Of a stretch of DNA of 64,000 bases, positions 52,700-61,179 are shown in pieces (position 1 is the first letter of the stretch; every line of letters begins with the position of its first letter). Location: the NCBI RefSeq assembly GCF_036067295.1, contig NZ_CP107954.1, positions 7,750,001 through 7,814,000 of the forward strand, given 5' to 3'. The notes under the pieces were generated by a model that was given only the letters and a program-made list of their open reading frames with translations, was not told the DNA's origin and searched no databases. The DNA is from Kribbella sp. NBC_00382. Lineage in GTDB: Bacteria > Actinomycetota > Actinomycetes > Propionibacteriales > Kribbellaceae. The position numbers were made by a program, and so were the translations under genes.

Positions 52700-53548
52700 A
52701 TGCCGAGTCCCGAGCAGATCCGGGACGGTCAGCGGGCAGCCTGGGCCAGGCTCTCCACCGGCTGGGAGAAGTGGGACTCGATCATCATGGACCAGCTCGG
52801 TCCGGCCGGTACGGCGATGATCGAGCGACTGGACATCGCCGCGGATCAGCAGCATCTCGACATCGCCTCGGGCACAGGTGAGCCGGGTCTGAGCATCGCG
52901 CGGCTGGCGCCGAAGGGACGCGTCGTACTGACCGACCTCGCTGCGGAGATGCTTGACGTCGCCGCGCGCCGAGCCGCAGCCCAGGGCGTCAGCAACATCG
53001 AGACGAAGGTGTGCAGCGCCGACGAGCTGCCGTTCGACGACGCCAGCTTCGACAGCGTCTCCGTGCGGTTCGGGTACATGTTCTTCCCCGACATGGCCAA
53101 GGCGACGGCCGAGTTCGCCCGCGTACTCAAGCCAGGCGGCCGTCTGGCCGCGTCGGTCTGGGTCAGCCCGGACGACAACCCCTGGACCTCGATCGCCATG
53201 CAAGCGATCACGACCGAGGTGGAGCTGCCGCCACCGGCGCCGGACGGACCGACCATGTTCCGCTGCGCCGCCCCGGGCTACGTCTCTGCCCTGTACGCCG
53301 ACGCAGGGCTGCTCGACATCGCCGAGTGGGATGTCCCGCTCGAACTCGTGACGGATTCACCCGAGCAGTACTGGGAGATGATCAGCGAACATGTCTCCCT
53401 CGCCGTTGCCGCTCTGCAACAGGTCGACGACAAGGCGCGGGAGCGAATCCGCACCCACGCGATCGCGAACGTCACCGCCTTCGAGCAGGGCGCCAAAACC
53501 CGCGTACCGGGCCTGGCGCGCTGCATCGTGGGAACCAAGCGGGCCTAG
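52700..53548 (+). CDS. Class I SAM-dependent methyltransferase
   Basis: 282 residues, UbiE/arsM-like layout. SAM motif I is LDIASGTGEPGLSIARLAPK, motif II the acidic VVLTDLAAEMLDVAARRAAA, then SADELPFDDASFDSVSVRFG and FARVLKPGGRLAASVW. The substrate is unknown; the C-terminal helical lid (SEHVSLAVAALQQVDDKARE) is typical of small-molecule enzymes. ATG 52700. The end overlaps the opposite DPBB gene by four bases. Confidence 0.87.
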   Translation: MPSPEQIRDGQRAAWARLSTGWEKWDSIIMDQLGPAGTAMIERLDIAADQQHLDIASGTGEPGLSIARLAPKGRVVLTDLAAEMLDVAARRAAAQGVSNIETKVCSADELPFDDASFDSVSVRFGYMFFPDMAKATAEFARVLKPGGRLAASVWVSPDDNPWTSIAMQAITTEVELPPPAPDGPTMFRCAAPGYVSALYADAGLLDIAEWDVPLELVTDSPEQYWEMISEHVSLAVAALQQVDDKARERIRTHAIANVTAFEQGAKTRVPGLARCIVGTKRA

Positions 53549-53952
53549 GACCTGACGAACTTCCAGGTCAGCGGGATGTTGCCGAGGTTCGGATCAGCGA
53601 GTTGGCGGAAGGCCGGCTCGCTCAGGTCGATGTGGCCGGCGCCGCAGCTCGGGCACTTGTCGCGGACCGGGACCCGGATCGTCTTGCCGTTGTAGGTGAC
53701 CTCGACGGAGACACCCGTGCACAACGGATCGTTGTTGGGGTTCGCCGTCGTCCAGTACGTGGACGAGACGGCCACCAGCAATTCGGTCGCGGCATTGATC
53801 TGGGTACCGCAGGCACCGTACCCGGCGTCGTTGTAGTAGGTCGCATTGCCCTGGATCGGCTGGTCGAAAGGAATGGCGTAGGCGGTTTGCGCAAAAGTCA
53901 GCGGAAGCACAATGGCACTGGCCAGGACGGCCAGTCTGGTCGGCATTCTCAT
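53545..53952 (-). CDS. Secreted double-psi beta-barrel (expansin/barwin-like) protein
   Basis: 135 residues with a Sec signal peptide (LAVLASAIVLPLTFAQTAYA, cleaved near residue 26). The mature part is a single double-psi beta-barrel: GNATYYNDAGYGACGTQINA, TGVSVEVTYNGKTIRVPVRD and CPSCGAGHIDLSEPAF. Four Cys are present. The architecture matches the small secreted DPBB proteins of streptomycetes such as the papain inhibitor of S. mobaraensis, so protease inhibition or cell-wall polysaccharide binding is plausible. It follows the thaumatin-like gene by 36 bp and is probably cotranscribed. Confidence 0.8.
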   Translation of the reverse strand: MRMPTRLAVLASAIVLPLTFAQTAYAIPFDQPIQGNATYYNDAGYGACGTQINAATELLVAVSSTYWTTANPNNDPLCTGVSVEVTYNGKTIRVPVRDKCPSCGAGHIDLSEPAFRQLADPNLGNIPLTWKFVRS

Positions 53953-53988
53953 GAACAGCTCCTGTCATCTTCGCGAAGCGGGCTGAGT

Positions 53989-54735
53989 TCAGACGGCATG
54001 GAAAGTCACGGTGAATCCGGTGCAATTGCGGCATTGTCGGACGGTTTGGTTGCCTTGCTCGGCATCCTGCTTCGACCAGGCATAGGCCTTGGGGCAATGC
54101 GAGCTCAGCGCGTCGCTGTATGGGGTGCGCGCGTCGCGGTTGAGATTCAGGCAATACGGCGTGACGCCGTTCGTACCGACGCGTTTGTTGGCCTGCGGGC
54201 AGTACGGCAACAGGTTCTCCGGGAAGCCCATCGTCTCGCACTCGGGTGAGCCTGGCGGAGCCTGTGGATTGTTGGCCCGGATGGTGATCGGCAGCGCGAA
54301 GGCGTTGACGTAGCTGACGTTGTACCAGGGCGCGAGCCCGTCGGCCTGGTCGAAGTTGAACTCGGCCAGGCTGGTCGGCTGCTCGCCGAGACTGCACCGG
54401 TCAGCGAACGGACCGCAGTCGCCGACGGCGCACTTGAAGGTGGATCCGGACTGGCCCGTACAGCCTTGCCGGCCGAAGAACTTGCCGCGCCAGTGGTTGG
54501 GCCAGGAGCCTTCCGGGATGGTGATCGTCGCGGACTGCCCGTTGGTCAGCGTGGGCAGCCCGGCGAAGTTGACCGAGTTGTCCGCGTTGACCGAGGACCC
54601 GATCCAGAGCGTCTGGCCGGACTGGTTCACGAACGTCACGGTATGGACGGTGGCGACGCCGGCGGCCTGGGAAACGGGTGCTGGTATTCCCAGGAAAAGG
54701 GCAAGCGTCAGCATTACGGCGATCAGCTTGGGCAT
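53989..54735 (-). CDS. Secreted thaumatin-like protein
   Basis: 248 residues with a signal peptide (MPKLIAVMLTLALFLGIPAP, cleavage after SQAAG). The mature domain has the thaumatin order of strands: TVTFVNQSGQTLWIGSSVNA, TITIPEGSWPNHWRGKFFGR and GCTG, CAVGDCGPFADRC, TSLAEFNFDQADG, WYNVSYVNAFALPITI, and many paired Cys residues. Plant homologues (PR-5) bind beta-glucan and damage fungal membranes; an antifungal or glucan-binding role is inferred. The gene sits before the expansin-like gene in one unit. Confidence 0.85.
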   Translation of the reverse strand: MPKLIAVMLTLALFLGIPAPVSQAAGVATVHTVTFVNQSGQTLWIGSSVNADNSVNFAGLPTLTNGQSATITIPEGSWPNHWRGKFFGRQGCTGQSGSTFKCAVGDCGPFADRCSLGEQPTSLAEFNFDQADGLAPWYNVSYVNAFALPITIRANNPQAPPGSPECETMGFPENLLPYCPQANKRVGTNGVTPYCLNLNRDARTPYSDALSSHCPKAYAWSKQDAEQGNQTVRQCRNCTGFTVTFHAV

Positions 54736-54858
54736 ATCTTCTCCGCATGCAGTGGGGGCGGTCGCGGCGAGATTGCTTCACCACCATGGCCGTCCCGATA
54801 CAACGATGTCAATACCTCACAGCACGCACCGTGATCGCGCGATTACAGATTTCCCGGG

Positions 54859-55386
54859 TTAAGAAAGGAAATCCGCCGCGGTCAGCAGGGAAGTCAGCTC
54901 GATGCCGTCCGCGGCCAGCGTTTCGGCGCCACCCAATTGGCGGTCGATCACGCACAAGGCCCGGGAGATCTGAGCACCAAGCGCACGCAGCTCCTGGGTG
55001 GACGCAACGATCTGACCGCCCTTGGTGACAACGTCCTCGACCACGAGGACCTGGCGGCCGGCGATCTCGGCGCCCTCGGCGAGGCGGCAGGTTCCGTAGG
55101 GCTTGGCCTCCTTGCGGACGAAGGCACACGGCAGCCCGCTATGGCGGCCGAGCGCCGTCACGACCGGGATCCCGCCCATCTCGAGCCCGGCGAGCACCTC
55201 GGTCCCGGCCGGCACCAGCGGCACCAGCGCCTCGGCGATCGCGTCCAGCAACACCGGGTCCGCCTCGAACCGGTACTTGTCGAAGTACTCGGTCGCCGTG
55301 ATCCCCGACCGCAGCACGAACTCCCCGGTCAGATGCGACGCCTGATAGATCCGCTGTCCCAGCTCCGCGATGTCCACGCCCCGCAC
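54859..55386 (-). CDS. pyrE: Orotate phosphoribosyltransferase
   Basis: Fifth step of pyrimidine synthesis: orotate plus PRPP gives OMP. 175 residues. The PRPP motif is VLVVEDVVTKGGQIVAS; the phosphate-binding area is VLAGLEMGGIPVVTALG and FVRKEAKPYGT supplies the loop Lys residues. GTG 55386 is used; GTG 55377 is possible. Other pyr genes are not adjacent, which is usual for pyrE in this group. Confidence 0.93.
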   Translation of the reverse strand: MRGVDIAELGQRIYQASHLTGEFVLRSGITATEYFDKYRFEADPVLLDAIAEALVPLVPAGTEVLAGLEMGGIPVVTALGRHSGLPCAFVRKEAKPYGTCRLAEGAEIAGRQVLVVEDVVTKGGQIVASTQELRALGAQISRALCVIDRQLGGAETLAADGIELTSLLTAADFLS

Positions 55387-55422
55387 CCTACCGACGCGAC
55401 CAGGCCCCAGCGGCGACCGTCG

Positions 55423-56655
55423 TCAGCCCGCCTTCCGTTGCCCGCGGTCCGGCAGCATCCGGACGAAGTCCTCCACCGCGACGATCGGTACGCCGAATCC
55501 GCGCGCCGCTCGCGCCTTCACCGAGAGGCTGTCCACGTCAGCCGCAACCACGAAGGTCGTATCCGGCCGCACTGCCTCCTGCGGCACGAACCCAGCCGCC
55601 ACCGCCCGATCCCACCAGACCTCCCGCGGCTCGACCATGTCCCCGGTGAACACCAACCTGCTACCAGGCGGAAACCCTTGTGCCCCAGGCCGAGCCGGTA
55701 CGTCGTACTGCCCGCCGCTAGCCCGGAGCAAGGCGTCATCGACATCCGCCGCGCGTTGCCCGAGCATCACCGCAACCCGGTCGAGGTCCGTCCGCTCCTC
55801 CAGGCTGACCACTCCCCCGCTCCACAACGCGTCGGCCAGATCGGTGACGTAGACGCGATGCAACTCGTCCACCTCTGACCGCGTCAGCCCGAGATCCGTC
55901 GCCACGTGCACCAGCTGATCCGCCTCGGCCTCGTTGATCTCCCGATCGGCCAGGATCATGTCGAGCACAGCCAGGTACGAATCAGCTTGCGGTGGCTCCG
56001 GAACGCGCGGCAACTGATCGACCAGCCGACTCATCCAGCCATGCCGACCGCCCGCATGCACCGGTCGTACGGTCGCGACCCCATCCATACCGGGCAGCGC
56101 AGGCCAGGGCAGCCGACTGATCTCGTCGTACGCCCATTGCCACGGCGGAGGCGACGGAAAGGACCGCAGGTAGTGGCTGAAGAGCTGCGCCGTCGCCCGG
56201 GTGTCCGCGAGCGCCGAGTGCCAGCCCTCAATCGAGATCCCAGCCGCTGAGCAGCAAGCACCCAATGTCCGTTTGGCGCCCGGATGCAGATAGCCGGCCA
56301 GCGCCATCGTGCACATCGACCGCTCTGTGATCAGCGGCACGCGGTACCCGATTCGGTCGAACTCCGCCCGCAGGAAGCCCAGGTCGAACTCGACGTTGTG
56401 CCCGACCACCATCCGCCCGGCCAGCAACGACGCGAGCCGGCCCGCGATCTGGGCGAAGTCCGGCGCGGCCAGCACGTCGGCGGTGAGGATCCCGTGAATA
56501 TGTTGCGGTCCCAGGTCGCGCTGCGGATTCAGCAGCGTCACCCATTCCCGCTCGAAGCGCCCGTGCGCGTCGAGCTGGACGACGGCGATCTCGATCACCC
56601 GGTGCCGATGACCGGGCGACAGACCGGTGGTCTCGGTGTCGATGACGGCATACAT
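55423..56655 (-). CDS. DEDDh exonuclease with C-terminal BRCT domain
   Basis: 410 residues. The N-terminal exonuclease domain (1-165) has the four acidic residues and His of the DnaQ group: YAVIDTETTGLS, GHNVEFDLGFLRAEF, WHSALADTRATAQLF. A middle helical part (about 225-310, LDMILADREINEAEADQLVH) resembles TerB-type tails, and a BRCT domain (about 330-405, GSRLVFTGDMVEPREVWWDR) ends the protein. Likely 3'-5' proofreading or repair exonuclease recruited through BRCT. ATG 56655 is chosen because AAGGAGG lies eight bases upstream, over ATG 56703. Confidence 0.87.
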   Translation of the reverse strand: MYAVIDTETTGLSPGHRHRVIEIAVVQLDAHGRFEREWVTLLNPQRDLGPQHIHGILTADVLAAPDFAQIAGRLASLLAGRMVVGHNVEFDLGFLRAEFDRIGYRVPLITERSMCTMALAGYLHPGAKRTLGACCSAAGISIEGWHSALADTRATAQLFSHYLRSFPSPPPWQWAYDEISRLPWPALPGMDGVATVRPVHAGGRHGWMSRLVDQLPRVPEPPQADSYLAVLDMILADREINEAEADQLVHVATDLGLTRSEVDELHRVYVTDLADALWSGGVVSLEERTDLDRVAVMLGQRAADVDDALLRASGGQYDVPARPGAQGFPPGSRLVFTGDMVEPREVWWDRAVAAGFVPQEAVRPDTTFVVAADVDSLSVKARAARGFGVPIVAVEDFVRMLPDRGQRKAG

Positions 56656-56869
56656 CCCCGGCGCCTCCTTCAGCGGCCCAGCCAACGTCACTGCGACGTC
56701 CATACCAACGTCACTGCCAACTGGGACAAGCCAATCACAGCCCACCGACAGTTTCCGGAGATCGCGCGGATCAGATGTAACGCGGCAACGATTCCACTCG
56801 ATAGGCCGTATGGAAGCGCGGGGGGAAAGCCGGAAGGCGCCGCGTGCCGGCTATCACGCGGGGGGACCC

Positions 56870-57532
56870 ATGCAACTCACCATCGACACCAGCCTGTCCA
56901 GCAGGCTGCTGCACATCGTCTCCGACCGAGAAGCGGTCGAGGACCTGCGGGCGTACTTCGAGGACGGCCCGCCGAACACCGGCTACCCGGGCCGCTGGTT
57001 CGAGCAGATCGGCTCGCCGGCCGACCAGGAGCTCAATCGCGACCGGCTCACCGCGGACGACATCGTCGCCTTGTCCGCGCTCAGTATCCGGCTCCCGATC
57101 ACGGTCTCGGCACGGTTGCTCGGCGAGGACTCCGCCGAGATCAACGAGCTGCTGACCCAGATCCCGGCCGACGCGGACCTCTGGGACGTCGACCGCTCGG
57201 ACCTGAGCCCGCGCTCGGCGGCGTACCGGCTGTTCACGAAGTTCCGTGCGATGGCGTGGAACGGCGGTGATCACGGCACGTCCGGCGTGACGGCGAGCAA
57301 GCTCCTGGCGCGCAAGCGGCCGCGGCTGATCCCGATCTACGACCACCAGGTCAGCCAGTTGGTTGACCTCGGCAAGGGCGCGAACTGGTGGATCTCGTTG
57401 CGCGAGGCACTGACCGACGAGGTCCGCGATCATCTCGAGCAGGCGCACCGGTCGGCTGAGCTCAGCCCGATGATCACGCCGTTGCGCACGCTCGACGTGA
57501 TCCTCTGGATGCGCGCCCGCCATACCGAGTGA
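56870..57532 (+). CDS. DUF6308-family protein
   Basis: 220 residues. Contains the family-like block TASKLLARKRPRLIPIYDHQ followed by a helical C-terminus; the N-terminal half is mainly helical. Function unknown; the Lys/Arg-rich block recalls helix-hairpin-helix nucleic-acid proteins. ATG 56870 gives MQLTIDTSLSSRLLHIVSD. Convergent with the 57536 gene, with four bases between. Confidence 0.65.
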   Translation: MQLTIDTSLSSRLLHIVSDREAVEDLRAYFEDGPPNTGYPGRWFEQIGSPADQELNRDRLTADDIVALSALSIRLPITVSARLLGEDSAEINELLTQIPADADLWDVDRSDLSPRSAAYRLFTKFRAMAWNGGDHGTSGVTASKLLARKRPRLIPIYDHQVSQLVDLGKGANWWISLREALTDEVRDHLEQAHRSAELSPMITPLRTLDVILWMRARHTE

Positions 57533-57535
57533 GTA

Positions 57536-58171
57536 CTAGGCCGGCGGGATGTCGACGGCGATCTCCTCGCCCAGCTTCGCGCCGCCGATCAGGTCGAGGT
57601 CGTCGCCACTCCAGAAGCGGCCCGGGTCGTACCAGTTGATCCGCTTGCCGGACGGGAGGAGTCCCATCTCCTCGTACGTCATGGCGACGACCTCGGCGCA
57701 GTAAGCGCTCTCCAGCTTCAGGTCTCGCTCGCCTTGGCGGAACTGCGGGATCCGGCCGCGCAACCATCGTGATGCCAGCCGAGCCGTCGACGGGAACGGC
57801 GTACCGTCGAGGCGCGCGACGGTTCGTAGTACGGCGTCCTCGGTCTCCCTGGTGATCGGGTACTCGAGCTGCCGCAGCCAGGCGCGCTGCCCGTACTTGC
57901 GCGACCATGTGAGGACCGCGTCCCGCAGATCATGCAGCTGTACTCCGCGCTGATGCTGCCCGGTCCACACGTCGGGCAGCGAGCGGCCGAGCTCGGCGTG
58001 CCACATCAGCGGTGGCAGGTCCTCCAGTACGACCGCCATCCCGACGTGGTTCACCGGGCTGTTGGTGGTCAGCTGAATCGCCCGATCGGCCGCGCTCTCA
58101 CCGCGGAACAGCCAAATGTCACCCGTTCGTGTCAGTTCCGTAGCGTCATCCAGTGCTATCCGTGTCTCCAC
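57536..58171 (-). CDS. Permuted papain-like (YiiX/YaeF-type) hydrolase
   Basis: 211 residues resembling the permuted NlpC/P60 group. The catalytic His is likely in NSPVNHVGMAVVLEDLPPLM, following GDIWLFRGESAADRAIQ, and the Cys in ESAYCAEVVAMTYEEMGL near the C-terminus, the order expected for permuted enzymes. No signal peptide. Such proteins act as amidases, lipid- or thioester-active enzymes; substrate here unknown. ATG 58171. Divergent from the small protein at 58189, with only 17 bp between. Confidence 0.75.
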   Translation of the reverse strand: METRIALDDATELTRTGDIWLFRGESAADRAIQLTTNSPVNHVGMAVVLEDLPPLMWHAELGRSLPDVWTGQHQRGVQLHDLRDAVLTWSRKYGQRAWLRQLEYPITRETEDAVLRTVARLDGTPFPSTARLASRWLRGRIPQFRQGERDLKLESAYCAEVVAMTYEEMGLLPSGKRINWYDPGRFWSGDDLDLIGGAKLGEEIAVDIPPA

Positions 58172-58188
58172 GTCGCTAGGTTAGTGAC

Positions 58189-58344
58189 ATGAAGGCATGG
58201 AAGGTCGTAGGACTGGCAGGTCTCGTCGGCGTCGCCGCAACTGGCGTCGTCATCGCGCGAGGCGAGCGCAAGCGCAAGTCCTACACCCCTGAAGAGGTCC
58301 GCGACCGTATCAAGACCCGGGTGAAAGAAGCCGCAAGCGCCTAA
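58189..58344 (+). CDS. Small membrane protein, 51 residues
   Basis: One membrane segment near the N-terminus (VVGLAGLVGVAATGVVIA) followed by a basic, charged tail (RGERKRKSYTPEEVRDRIKT). The protein should sit in the membrane with the tail inside. ATG 58189 is preceded by AGGTTAG; the stop TAA overlaps the stop of the opposite metallophosphoesterase gene by four bases. Function unknown. Codon choice (strong G/C third positions) supports translation. Confidence 0.75.
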   Translation: MKAWKVVGLAGLVGVAATGVVIARGERKRKSYTPEEVRDRIKTRVKEAASA

Positions 58345-58832
58345 AGCTGGTGCAGTACAACGTCTGTCAGACGGCCTGACTCGATCATGGCCGTCTGATA
58401 GGTGCAGTACGGCTGACTCCGACGGTCGGTCGGCGATCCCGGGTTGAGCAGGCGCAGGCCCCGTGGTGACGTGGTGTCCCACGGGATATGGCTGTGCCCG
58501 AAGACGAGCAGGTCCACGTCCGGGTAGGCGCGTTCGCAGCGCTCCTCGCGGCCTTTAGCTTGGCCTGTCTCATGCACGACCGCCACGGACAGGCCCTCCA
58601 GCGTCACCCGGGCGACCTCCGGCAACCTTGCCCTGAGCAACGGTCCGTCGTTGTTGCCCCAGCAGCCGATCACCTGTTTCGAGCGCTCGGTCAGCTCATC
58701 GAGCAGCTCGACGTTGACCCAGTCGCCCGCGTGGATCACCACGTCCGCTTCGTCGACCGCCGCCCAGACGGCGGCGGGCAGCTTCTTCGCGCGGACCGGT
58801 AGATGAGTGTCCGAGATCAGCAGCAACCGCAT
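58341..58832 (-). CDS. YfcE/MJ0936-type metallophosphoesterase
   Basis: 163 residues. All metal motifs are visible: LISDTHLPVR, VIHAGDWV, IGCWGNNDG, VVHETGQAKG and FGHSHIPWD. Cytoplasmic phosphodiesterase or phosphatase of unknown natural substrate. ATG 58832. It runs in the same direction as the epimerase-like gene at 58837, four bases away, so the two probably form a unit. Confidence 0.9.
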   Translation of the reverse strand: MRLLLISDTHLPVRAKKLPAAVWAAVDEADVVIHAGDWVNVELLDELTERSKQVIGCWGNNDGPLLRARLPEVARVTLEGLSVAVVHETGQAKGREERCERAYPDVDLLVFGHSHIPWDTTSPRGLRLLNPGSPTDRRSQPYCTYQTAMIESGRLTDVVLHQL

Positions 58833-58836
58833 AGAC

Positions 58837-59820
58837 CTACTGTTGCACGCCTTCGATCAGCTCTCGCTCGCGAGCTGGGCTCAAGCCGGCCTTGCGTTCG
58901 CGGTCCAGGCCGAGCTCGCGTTCCCAGGCCAGGGTGTCGACCAGGAAGTCCTTCCGCGGCCGATGCGTCAACCCCGCTTGGGTTGCCGCGGCGCCGCTGC
59001 GGTTCGACCAGCCCTCGTACCCCGGCTCGGTGATCCACATCGCGATCGACTCCGGGCCCATGTATTGCTCGACCTTCTGCTCCTCCAGCCACGTCTGCGG
59101 CGCGAGCACCACCGGCCCAGTGTGTCCGCCTACCTCGCGTACCAACGAGATCCACTCGCCGAACGGCACCACCGGCCCCACCGTGTCGAAGGTCCCCGTC
59201 GTACCGCGCTCAGCGTTGTCCAACAGCCAAGAAGCCAGATCCCGTACGTCGATCACCGACGTCGCCAGGTCAGGCGTGTCAGGCACGAGCAGCGGCTCCT
59301 CCGGCGCACGTGCCGCCCGAGCGACCCACGCCCCGCCCCGATCGCTCAGATCCCCCGGCCCGCCGATCAGCCCCGCCCGCGCGATCACCAGGCGATCCCC
59401 CACCGCCTCGACCGACGCCAGCTCGCAAGCCACCTTGGCCTCGCCGTACAGCTCCCGATCCACCACGTCCTGATCGGTTGCCTCCCGCAAGGGCGCCGAC
59501 TCATCCGCTCCCGGTACGTCGAACGCCGCATACGCATTGCCCGACGACACATACGTCCAGTGCTTGGCGTCCAGGGCAGCCAACGCCTCCCGCACGAACC
59601 CGGGTTGCCACGACACCTCGAAGACCGCGCCCCACTCCTTCTCCCGTACTGCGTCGTACGCGTCCGGCCGCCCTCGATCCGCGACGACCAGCGTCGCCCC
59701 CTCCGCGACCCCGCCGCTCTCACCCCGCGCCAGGCACGTCACCGCATGCCCACGCGCGAGCCCTTGCCTCGCGAGCTCGCGCCCGAGGAACGCCGTACCG
59801 CCAAGAATCAGAATGTCCAC
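58837..59820 (-). CDS. NAD(P)-dependent epimerase/reductase
   Basis: Extended short-chain dehydrogenase-like protein of 327 residues. Rossmann motif VDILILGGTAFLGRELARQG; the substrate part contains TYVSSGNAYAAF and RELYGEAK (Tyr-x-x-x-Lys-like LYGEAK). Resembles actinobacterial isoflavone-reductase or RNA-binding-epimerase-like proteins; reaction unknown. GTG 59820 is preferred to ATG 59844 because the fold begins at once and GGGG is close upstream. Cotranscribed with the metallophosphoesterase. Confidence 0.78.
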   Translation of the reverse strand: MDILILGGTAFLGRELARQGLARGHAVTCLARGESGGVAEGATLVVADRGRPDAYDAVREKEWGAVFEVSWQPGFVREALAALDAKHWTYVSSGNAYAAFDVPGADESAPLREATDQDVVDRELYGEAKVACELASVEAVGDRLVIARAGLIGGPGDLSDRGGAWVARAARAPEEPLLVPDTPDLATSVIDVRDLASWLLDNAERGTTGTFDTVGPVVPFGEWISLVREVGGHTGPVVLAPQTWLEEQKVEQYMGPESIAMWITEPGYEGWSNRSGAAATQAGLTHRPRKDFLVDTLAWERELGLDRERKAGLSPARERELIEGVQQ

Positions 59821-59993
59821 ATCCCCAACCCAAGCAGGCGCCATGGACAAAACCCACCCCCTCTGCCAAGGGCAGACAGCCACGCTCAGTGGCCTACCGT
59901 CCCCGCCGCGTCATAACTGTCCGTCACCACTTGCGGGGCGCGCAGGGCAGGCGCACTGTCGGCAGTAGGAGTACCTAGACACCAGGGGGAATC

Positions 59994-60302
59994 ATGGCTG
60001 GTTTCGTTCAGATCATCGAGTTCCAGACCTCCAAACCGGATGAGGTCCGTGCGCTCGGTGAGGAGTTCCGCAAGAACCGGGAGAGCGATGACGGCGCCTC
60101 GCCGGTCCGGATGATGGCGTGTGCCGACCGGGACAACCCGGGCCACTACTTCAACATCGTCGAGTTCGCCTCCTACGAGGAGGCGATGGCCAACTCAGAG
60201 CGCGCCGACACCACCGAGTTCGCCAGCCGGATGATGGAGCTGTGCGACGGGCCGACGACCTTCCGCAACCTGGAGCTGCGAGAGGTCGCCGAGATGAGCT
60301 GA
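59994..60302 (+). CDS. Dimeric alpha/beta-barrel (ABM-like) small protein
   Basis: 102 residues with the ferredoxin-like pattern of the ABM/EthD group: AGFVQIIEFQTSKPDEVRAL, GHYFNIVEFASYEEAMANSE and a final DGPTTFRNLELREV. Similar proteins are common in actinobacteria and uncharacterised. ATG 59994 follows AGGGGGA. Ends before the hairpin at 60314. Confidence 0.75.
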   Translation: MAGFVQIIEFQTSKPDEVRALGEEFRKNRESDDGASPVRMMACADRDNPGHYFNIVEFASYEEAMANSERADTTEFASRMMELCDGPTTFRNLELREVAEMS

Positions 60303-60313
60303 CGGGCTGAACG

Positions 60314-60346
60314 GGGCCGGCGCCGGAGGGAGTTCGGCGCCGGCCC
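60314..60346. terminator. Strong GC hairpin between convergent genes
   Basis: GGGCCGGCGCC (60314-60324) and its exact complement (60336-60346) with an 11-base loop; AACG/CGTT extend the stem after a one-base bulge. No U tract. Lies between the genes ending at 60302 (+) and 60354 (-). Confidence 0.7.
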
Positions 60347-60353
60347 GTTCGGG

Positions 60354-60716
60354 TCAGACCAGGTCCGCGGCGCCGGATCCGGTCGTGGTCTGCCGGCCGG
60401 ACTCGAACTCGTCCGGCCGGGGTTCGGGGGCCGGCTGCAGGGCCGGCCAGGGCTGGGGCGGCAGATCGGCGCGCTTGGGCAGCTCCGGATCCGGCCCCGG
60501 GTCGGGGTCCAGCCACTCGACCTCGGTGGCACCGTGGTGACCGTGGATCGCGATCACCGAGTCGATGCTGTCCCAGACGGTGGTGGTCGGATAGTCGCCG
60601 TACCAGCGCAGCGCGACTGCCTCGTCGGTGAACTGCACGCCCTCGGCGACAGGCCCCGTACCGCTCACCCCGGAGACGTCATGATGGCGGATCAGCCGGA
60701 AGCGACGAGCTGTCAT
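60354..60716 (-). CDS. Unknown protein, 120 residues
   Basis: The first 65 residues (RFRLIRHHDVSGVSGTGPVA, VQFTDEAVALRWYGDYPTTT, SIDSVIAIHGHHGATEVEWL) form a compact beta-rich unit also found in other actinobacterial hypotheticals; the remainder is Pro-rich and probably disordered. ATG 60716 overlaps the stop of the upstream small gene by four bases (ATGA). Confidence 0.7.
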   Translation of the reverse strand: MTARRFRLIRHHDVSGVSGTGPVAEGVQFTDEAVALRWYGDYPTTTVWDSIDSVIAIHGHHGATEVEWLDPDPGPDPELPKRADLPPQPWPALQPAPEPRPDEFESGRQTTTGSGAADLV

Positions 60717-60931
60717 TTCGGTGCGACCTCCCAGAGCCGTTCGCCCGGCAACGCGCGCCCGCCGGGATCGGCGTCGGGGATCGGTTCACTCGTCACCTTC
60801 AGGCCGGCGAACCGGCGTGACATGGCGGCGGCATAGCGGTCGGCCACGTCGGCCTCCGCCCGGTAGTCCGCGACGACGTGGTCCCCGAACCACACTCGTA
60901 CGCGGCGACGTTGTTCCGGATCCGCGGGCAT
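60713..60931 (-). CDS. Unknown small protein, 72 residues
   Basis: Basic small protein (RRRVRVWFGDHVVADYRAEA, DVADRYAAAMSRRFAGLKVT). No motif recognised. ATG 60931 is the most downstream start that keeps the compact domain. Coupled to the 60354 gene through an ATGA overlap; the two form a small operon. Confidence 0.65.
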   Translation of the reverse strand: MPADPEQRRRVRVWFGDHVVADYRAEADVADRYAAAMSRRFAGLKVTSEPIPDADPGGRALPGERLWEVAPK

Positions 60932-61179
60932 CAGTGCACCCGGCGTCCGGTCGAAGGCGTGCGACGGCCGCCTGTTGGTGTTCCCATCAGCGGCATCGAA
61001 TGGCTGTCGTTCACTTCGATCACTTCCACTTCCCTGTGGGGATGGGTTCACTCGTAGTGACGAAGCTGCGCCGCCTTCATGACGCGAATCAGGCAGAACT
61101 TTTTTCGAGACCGTCCGGTACCGCCTCCGCAGTGGACTTTGCGCCTTGCTGCAACCCTGCTGCGTGGCAGTCTGGCGCG

